Source of the DNA: Bacteroidota bacterium | Lineage (GTDB): Bacteria > Bacteroidota > Bacteroidia > Chitinophagales > Chitinophagaceae | Direction of reading: 5' to 3' | Length of the DNA stretch: 64,000 bases | NCBI GenBank assembly: GCA_013285915.1 | Contig: JABDGS010000004.1 | Location: 1 to 64,000, forward strand | Part shown: in pieces, positions 59,178 to 64,000 of the stretch | How positions within the stretch are numbered: the stretch's first letter is position 1 | Layout: every line of letters starts with the position of its first letter | Position numbers and translations under genes: made by a program | Notes under the pieces: generated by a model | What the model saw: only the letters and a program-made list of their open reading frames with translations | Told to the model about the DNA's origin: nothing | Database searches by the model: none

Positions 59178-60497
59178 TTATGGTTTAGAAACAAAACCAA
59201 GTTTCCTTAATCCTTCTTTTATTTCCGGGGCACTCATAAATAATTTCCACAACAACCCCGTACGGTAGTTTTCAATCATAACAATTTCTGGACCCTGGTC
59301 AATTGCCAGGTACGATTTTGCGTACCAGTTTTTTGTTTCATTAAACGCATCAACAAATCCGTATTCCCCCCAAATTTTATCACCCAGGTCATCATAAAAA
59401 TGCCTGATTGCCTTCATTGAATATTCGGGTGTATAAACAATTGACGATATGGCACCGGTAGGCGAAATGGTTCCTAAATCATTACTTGGGCTATGCGCGT
59501 TGTAACCATCATAAGTATCGCTTGCAGTAAGTCCCCAGCAATTTTCACCGTACCCTTTAAACTTATTTGGGTTTGCTACACAATGTTTGTAGTTGATGAG
59601 GGTGTGGTTATAATTTTGCTGCCAATAATCAGCATATTCATCTTTAAGGCCGTGTGGATTTAAGCCCAGGAAAGAATAATGTGCAAAAAACAACGGGCCC
59701 CCATAATCAAAGCCTAATGGAAGTGTTACGCCATAAAACTCTTTACCGTTTTTAAAATGGTCGCTAACTGCCCAGCATTTATGATAAACGCTGGCATTAA
59801 TGGAATAGTTGGGGGATGACGCTGCGAGTATGTAAGTAATTAGTGTTTCATTCCAGCCACGCAGTTCAAAGTTCATGCTCCAGTCGTTGTTGGGGCTCCA
59901 ATGCCAATATAAAAGGTCTAATCCTCCCCGTGTATGCCAGTTCCATTCAACTTCGTTCCACAGCCAGGTTATACGGTTATGCAGCTCGTGCTCCAATGGC
60001 GAATTACCTGTAAAATATTGTCTTGCGCACAACAACCCCTCAAATAAGTAAGAGGTTTCCACGAGGTCCGCTCCATCATCTTTACGGCTAAACGGAATGG
60101 TTTTACCTGTTGCACCATTCATCCAATGAGGAAACACACCGTGGTAAGAATCGGCTTTTGAAAGAAATTTCACCATTTTAAGCAGTCGCGCCGCCGCAGA
60201 ATCGCGGGGAACCCATTTTCTGTCCGCTGCTACTACAATAGCCATTACACCAAAGCCGGTACCACCGGTTGTTACAACTTCATCGCCATATTCATACGCA
60301 ACATTGCTGCGTTCGCGGGCCATAGCGCTTATGGGGTGGCCAAAATCCCAAAAATACCGGAAGGTTTGCTTTTCAACCAGGTCCAATAAACCCGAGTCAG
60401 ATAAATTTTTAGGCCGTGCGGCAGCGTTAAAATTGTTTTGCGAAAAGGAACAGTAAAAAATTATAATGCAGGCAAAGGTTAGCGCAAAGTTTTTCAT
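59178..60497 (-). CDS. glucoamylase-like/GH144-type secreted glycoside hydrolase
   Basis: signal peptide; LLDLVEKQTFRYFWDFGHPISAMARERSN, GTGFGVMAIVVAADRKW, NCWGLTASDTYDGYNAHSPSNDLGTISPTGAISSIVYTPEYSMKAIRHFY. Confidence 0.85.
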   Translation of the reverse strand: MKNFALTFACIIIFYCSFSQNNFNAAARPKNLSDSGLLDLVEKQTFRYFWDFGHPISAMARERSNVAYEYGDEVVTTGGTGFGVMAIVVAADRKWVPRDSAAARLLKMVKFLSKADSYHGVFPHWMNGATGKTIPFSRKDDGADLVETSYLFEGLLCARQYFTGNSPLEHELHNRITWLWNEVEWNWHTRGGLDLLYWHWSPNNDWSMNFELRGWNETLITYILAASSPNYSINASVYHKCWAVSDHFKNGKEFYGVTLPLGFDYGGPLFFAHYSFLGLNPHGLKDEYADYWQQNYNHTLINYKHCVANPNKFKGYGENCWGLTASDTYDGYNAHSPSNDLGTISPTGAISSIVYTPEYSMKAIRHFYDDLGDKIWGEYGFVDAFNETKNWYAKSYLAIDQGPEIVMIENYRTGLLWKLFMSAPEIKEGLRKLGFVSKP

Positions 60498-60698
60498 CAC
60501 ACAAAATTTAAGTACCAAATATACCAACGCTATTTATTTCATTTTCCACATTTAGGTAAAAACGCTATTCAGTTCTGCTATAACATCCCAATACCACTCA
60601 CCCAAAATAATAACCGCTCGGCCTAATTAAGCAGTATTTTCTTAAAAGTTGTACGTACTTAGATGTACGAAAATATTCGTGAATTGTAAAATACAAAT

Positions 60699-61430
60699 AT
60701 GAAAAAAATACCCCTTCTTTTAATTATTGCCATTATAGGCACCTCTGCGGTAGCGCAATATCAGCACACGCTTAAACCCAGCGGTAATGTTATTACGCGT
60801 GATGTAGCTGTTAAGCCCTTTACAGCCATAAAAGCAAATGGCCTTTATGAGCTTATTTTAACCCAAGGCAGTACCGAGAGCGTTAAGGTAGAAACAGATG
60901 ATAATTTGCAAAGCCTTATTGAAGTATCGAACGATGGTAATACCCTGCTAATTGATGAACCTAAATTGCGTAACAACGGCGTAAACTTTGAAAGTGCCGA
61001 TGGCGAACGTACAAAAAAACAGCATTTTAAAATATATGTAAACTTTAAATCAATTTCCAGCCTTGATGTGCAAACTATTGGTAATACACACGCCGACGGC
61101 ACATTAAATTTTGACGCTTTAACTATAAACGACCGCTCAGTTGGCAGTATAAACCTGTCGCTCAACGCAGCAAAGCTCACCATTACAAATAAGGGTGTTG
61201 GCACCATTACATTAAGCGGCAAGGTTGACAATGCAGTTATTACCAACAGTGGCGTAGGTTCTTTTAAGGGAGAGGATCTTGCGGTGCAGACCATGCATAT
61301 TACAAATAGTGGTGTTGGCCACGCAGAAGTTAATGTAGTGAAAGACCTTATAGTGAAAGATTCATTTTTAGGAAAAGTAAGTAATAGCGGCCCGGCCAAA
61401 ACCCGCAAACTGGATGGCCAGGAAATATAA
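60699..61430 (+). CDS. DUF2807 (head GIN domain) family protein
   Basis: VAVKPFTAIKANGLYELILTQGSTESVKVETDDNLQSLIEV and repeated beta-helix-like ITNSGVG motifs. Confidence 0.9.
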   Translation: MKKIPLLLIIAIIGTSAVAQYQHTLKPSGNVITRDVAVKPFTAIKANGLYELILTQGSTESVKVETDDNLQSLIEVSNDGNTLLIDEPKLRNNGVNFESADGERTKKQHFKIYVNFKSISSLDVQTIGNTHADGTLNFDALTINDRSVGSINLSLNAAKLTITNKGVGTITLSGKVDNAVITNSGVGSFKGEDLAVQTMHITNSGVGHAEVNVVKDLIVKDSFLGKVSNSGPAKTRKLDGQEI

Positions 61431-61454
61431 GATTTTTGTTGTTTGCGTTTTTTG

Positions 61455-61488
61455 AACCATTGTTGTTGTAAGCGGCAATGGTTTTTTT
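61455..61488 (+). terminator. rho-independent terminator
   Basis: AACCATTG ... CAATGGTT followed by TTTTT. Confidence 0.75.
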
Positions 61489-61513
61489 ATTGTTGTTTTA
61501 TTATGGAGCAAAA

Positions 61514-61548
61514 AAAAATCCCGTATAAGAGTTTTACGGGATTTTTTT
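61514..61548. terminator. bidirectional terminator
   Basis: AAAAAATCCCGTA ... TACGGGATTTTTTT between convergent genes. Confidence 0.8.
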
Positions 61549-61570
61549 ATTGATGAATTGTTTTTTAATC

Positions 61571-62365
61571 TTAAACCTTTTCTTCATGCACAACCAACAC
61601 AGGGGCATTGCCTTTATAGCTCATATTTTTAGTTTGGCTTGGCTTAAACAGGCGGTGCACAAGGGAGTGGTCACGCTGGATGGTTATGATCAGGTCAATA
61701 TTTTTTTCAACTGCAAATATTTGCAGGCCTTCTTCCACATCAAAAAACCGCAGGAAATAAAATTCAGGGCTAAACTCCTGGAAATGGTCCATTAATCCCT
61801 TCTTCTCCTTTTCGTGATGTTCAGTAAGCGCTATGTAATGCTCACTGTTTACATTTACAACGTGCAGGGCCGGGTTAAATGATGCGAGAAATTTTTTAAT
61901 GGCAGCAGCAGGTGTGGTATAATACGTGTTTTCCAGGTCAGATGCAAGCATAACGTTCTTTATGCCTTTGTACTCTGCCGCTTCCTGCACAATCAGCACA
62001 GGGCAGCTTCCTGTTTCCGCAAACTTAAGGGTATTACTGCTTACAAATTTTTGTGCAAGCTCGCCGCGTGGGGTAATGCCCATTACCACAAGGTCGGCTA
62101 ACTCGCTTTTGGCCAAAATTTCAAGATGATCAATAAAGTTGTGCCCTTTTACACTTTTAACTTCTATAGAAAAATCGCCGCCGGTGGATAATTGTTTGCA
62201 TAATTCATCCAGTCTTTCAGGTGCACTTGCAGCATCCACATCATCTTCTGCAAGGTGATATAAAAGCATCGTTACGCCGGGGTAACCTGCACATAGCTGG
62301 GCCGCATATTTAGCTGCGTTAAGAGAAGTGTCTGAAAAATCTACAGGTACAATTACTTTGTTCAT
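61571..62365 (-). CDS. universal stress protein (tandem UspA domains)
   Basis: MNKVIVPVDFSDTSLNAAKYAAQL; DLVVMGITPRGELAQKFVSSNTLKFAETGSCPVLIV; ATG at 62365. Confidence 0.92.
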   Translation of the reverse strand: MNKVIVPVDFSDTSLNAAKYAAQLCAGYPGVTMLLYHLAEDDVDAASAPERLDELCKQLSTGGDFSIEVKSVKGHNFIDHLEILAKSELADLVVMGITPRGELAQKFVSSNTLKFAETGSCPVLIVQEAAEYKGIKNVMLASDLENTYYTTPAAAIKKFLASFNPALHVVNVNSEHYIALTEHHEKEKKGLMDHFQEFSPEFYFLRFFDVEEGLQIFAVEKNIDLIITIQRDHSLVHRLFKPSQTKNMSYKGNAPVLVVHEEKV

Positions 62366-62456
62366 AACAGGTGTTTTGTATAAAAGTGAAGATAAGGCAA
62401 TGATATAAAAGTGCAATATATAAACCCTAAAAAATTCTGTTTTTGCGTTGTGTATT

Positions 62457-63620
62457 TTACTTCACACACCTGAAACCAATATGATTTGAACCAGAACTTA
62501 TTTCGCCTTTGCCCCGGCTGCCCACCATATACCTTGTACAGTACTGGTCGGTACATAAAAAAGATCCACCTCTTTGCACTTTTTTTTGGGCGTTAGGCTC
62601 ATCGGGGTCAAAAGAATTTACCGGTCCGTGCGGATTTTTGGCCACGGCATTTTGTTTGGCCAATTGTGTATAATAGTCAGGCCTGTACCAGTCGGCGCAC
62701 CATTCCCATACATTCCCGGCAATATCGTAAAGGCCATAATCATTTGCGGGGTACTGTTTGGTTGGCGCAATACCCGCAAATCCGTCAGCCCCCTTATCGC
62801 TGTTAGGAAAACTGCCTTCAAAAATATTGGCCATCCATTTGTCATTTGGCTTTAATTGGTTGCCCCAGGGGTATAGGTTGCCTGCCTTTCCGCCCCTTGC
62901 AGCAAATTCCCATTCGGCTTCGGCCGGTAATCTTTTACCGGCCCATTTAGCATAGGCTGCGGCATCGTCCCAACTAACCTGCACTACCGGGTAATTGTCT
63001 TTTCCGTCTATTGAGCTTTGCGGCCCCTCAGGGTGACGCCAATCTGCCCCGCCAATATAACGCCACCACAACAGGTAATTATTCAACGGCACAGGCTGGT
63101 TAGGTGGTGTAAAAACAGCCGAGCCGGCAATTAACTGTTCAGCCGGCACGCCGGGAAAATCGGCAGCATCGGGCTTGCGTTCGGCAGTTGTTATATATCC
63201 GGTAGCCTTTACAAATTTGGCAAACTGTGCATTGGTAACCTCGCTGGCATCCATATAAAAACCATCAACATAAACACGGTGTACCGGCCTTGCATCGTCC
63301 ATATCTTTATCGCCGCCCGCATCCATTCCAACAGGGTTAAGGCTACCCATGCTAAATTCGCCACCGGGTATCCAAACCATTCCATCGGGCGCAGTACCGG
63401 CAGGCTTGTTAACATTTATAAATGAAGGCTGGTACTCCTGGCCACCCTGGTGCATATATAAAACGCTGTCGTTGGGTGTAAGGCCAATGCTGGTGCAGGT
63501 TATGGCATTTGTAGCTTTTGCCTGCAGAAGGTTTTGCCCGGTATTATCTGCCCCGCTGCCACAAGCCATAAGGCCTTGCATCAATAAAATAACAACACTA
63601 TAAATAACGGGCTGTTTCAT
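62457..63620 (-). CDS. formylglycine-generating-enzyme (SUMF1/FGE-sulfatase) family lipoprotein
   Basis: lipobox LMACG; DGMVWIPGGEFSMGS, VYVDGFYMDASEVTNAQFAKFV, KRLPAEAEWEFAARGG, GGSFLCTDQYCTRYMVGSRGKGEISSGSNHIGFRCV. Confidence 0.93.
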   Translation of the reverse strand: MKQPVIYSVVILLMQGLMACGSGADNTGQNLLQAKATNAITCTSIGLTPNDSVLYMHQGGQEYQPSFINVNKPAGTAPDGMVWIPGGEFSMGSLNPVGMDAGGDKDMDDARPVHRVYVDGFYMDASEVTNAQFAKFVKATGYITTAERKPDAADFPGVPAEQLIAGSAVFTPPNQPVPLNNYLLWWRYIGGADWRHPEGPQSSIDGKDNYPVVQVSWDDAAAYAKWAGKRLPAEAEWEFAARGGKAGNLYPWGNQLKPNDKWMANIFEGSFPNSDKGADGFAGIAPTKQYPANDYGLYDIAGNVWEWCADWYRPDYYTQLAKQNAVAKNPHGPVNSFDPDEPNAQKKVQRGGSFLCTDQYCTRYMVGSRGKGEISSGSNHIGFRCVK

Positions 63621-63671
63621 CAAAAAGGAGTTATCAATACAAATCAATTGCTTTTCGGCTTACACCAGTGG

Positions 63672-64000
63672 CTAATTGCCTTTTGCCTTCTTCGCAATGG
63701 TCAGTAATCTTTTTATACGTATATTAAATTCCGCAGGGTTAAATGGTTTTGACAGAAAATCGTTCGCCCCCATTGAAAAAGCCTCAAGCACTGTATTTTC
63801 TTCATCCAATGCAGATAAAACCAATATCGGCACTTTTTCTCCCCTTTCTGAACGAATAATTCCAATAAGCTCCAGCCCTGAAGTGTAAGGCATTAAAATA
63901 TCTGTTATTATAAGGTCTGGCTGAAAGTTATCCAGGGCCTGCAGTGCCTCCCTGCCGTCGTTGGTGCCCAAAACAACATAATCATCTTTTTTAAGTTGTT
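63672..64000 (-). CDS. response regulator receiver domain protein, 5' end outside the window
   Basis: DLIITDILMPYTSGLELIGIIRSERGEKVPILVLSALDEE..GANDFLSKPFNPAEF; frame stays open to the window edge (QLKKDDYVVLGTNDGREAL). Confidence 0.88.
   Translation of the reverse strand, partial: QLKKDDYVVLGTNDGREALQALDNFQPDLIITDILMPYTSGLELIGIIRSERGEKVPILVLSALDEENTVLEAFSMGANDFLSKPFNPAEFNIRIKRLLTIAKKAKGN

Overview
This 64 kb window is a dense chromosomal segment from a Bacteroidota genome, probably Chitinophagaceae-like judging by GldC, GLPGLI, DUF5686 and GH144-like proteins. It is mostly housekeeping and envelope genes: a TolC/RND/adaptor efflux operon with a divergent LysR regulator, several two-component systems, pyrD, cysS, asnS, prfA, nadK, gldC, one tRNA-Phe, two tandem-domain universal stress proteins, SCO1/Fur/MerC metal genes, and three small toxin-antitoxin-like modules (PIN plus an uncatalogued 50-aa ORF, a PemK/MazF-like pair, and HigBA-like). 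I see no rRNA, prophage, IS element or CRISPR. The most unusual signal is a dispersed set of short repeats with a 7-bp period. The unit sequence differs between loci (GATTGCG/CAATCTG, GATTGAC, AGTTAAA, GTACGAA, TTCATAG, ACTTGAA and others), often in inverted pairs. They occur between genes and also in frame inside conserved enzymes (pyrD, cysS, an amidohydrolase). Two in-gene copies share an identical 15-nt core, CTCCAAAGGAGTCCA, that is translated in different frames in unrelated proteins. This suggests a DNA-level repeat family that inserts into coding sequence. Other points of note are a stand-alone C-terminal half of CarB, a perfect Zur-box-like palindrome upstream of merC, and a formylglycine-generating-enzyme-like protein with both catalytic cysteines. 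All product calls come from reading the translations; no database search was run.
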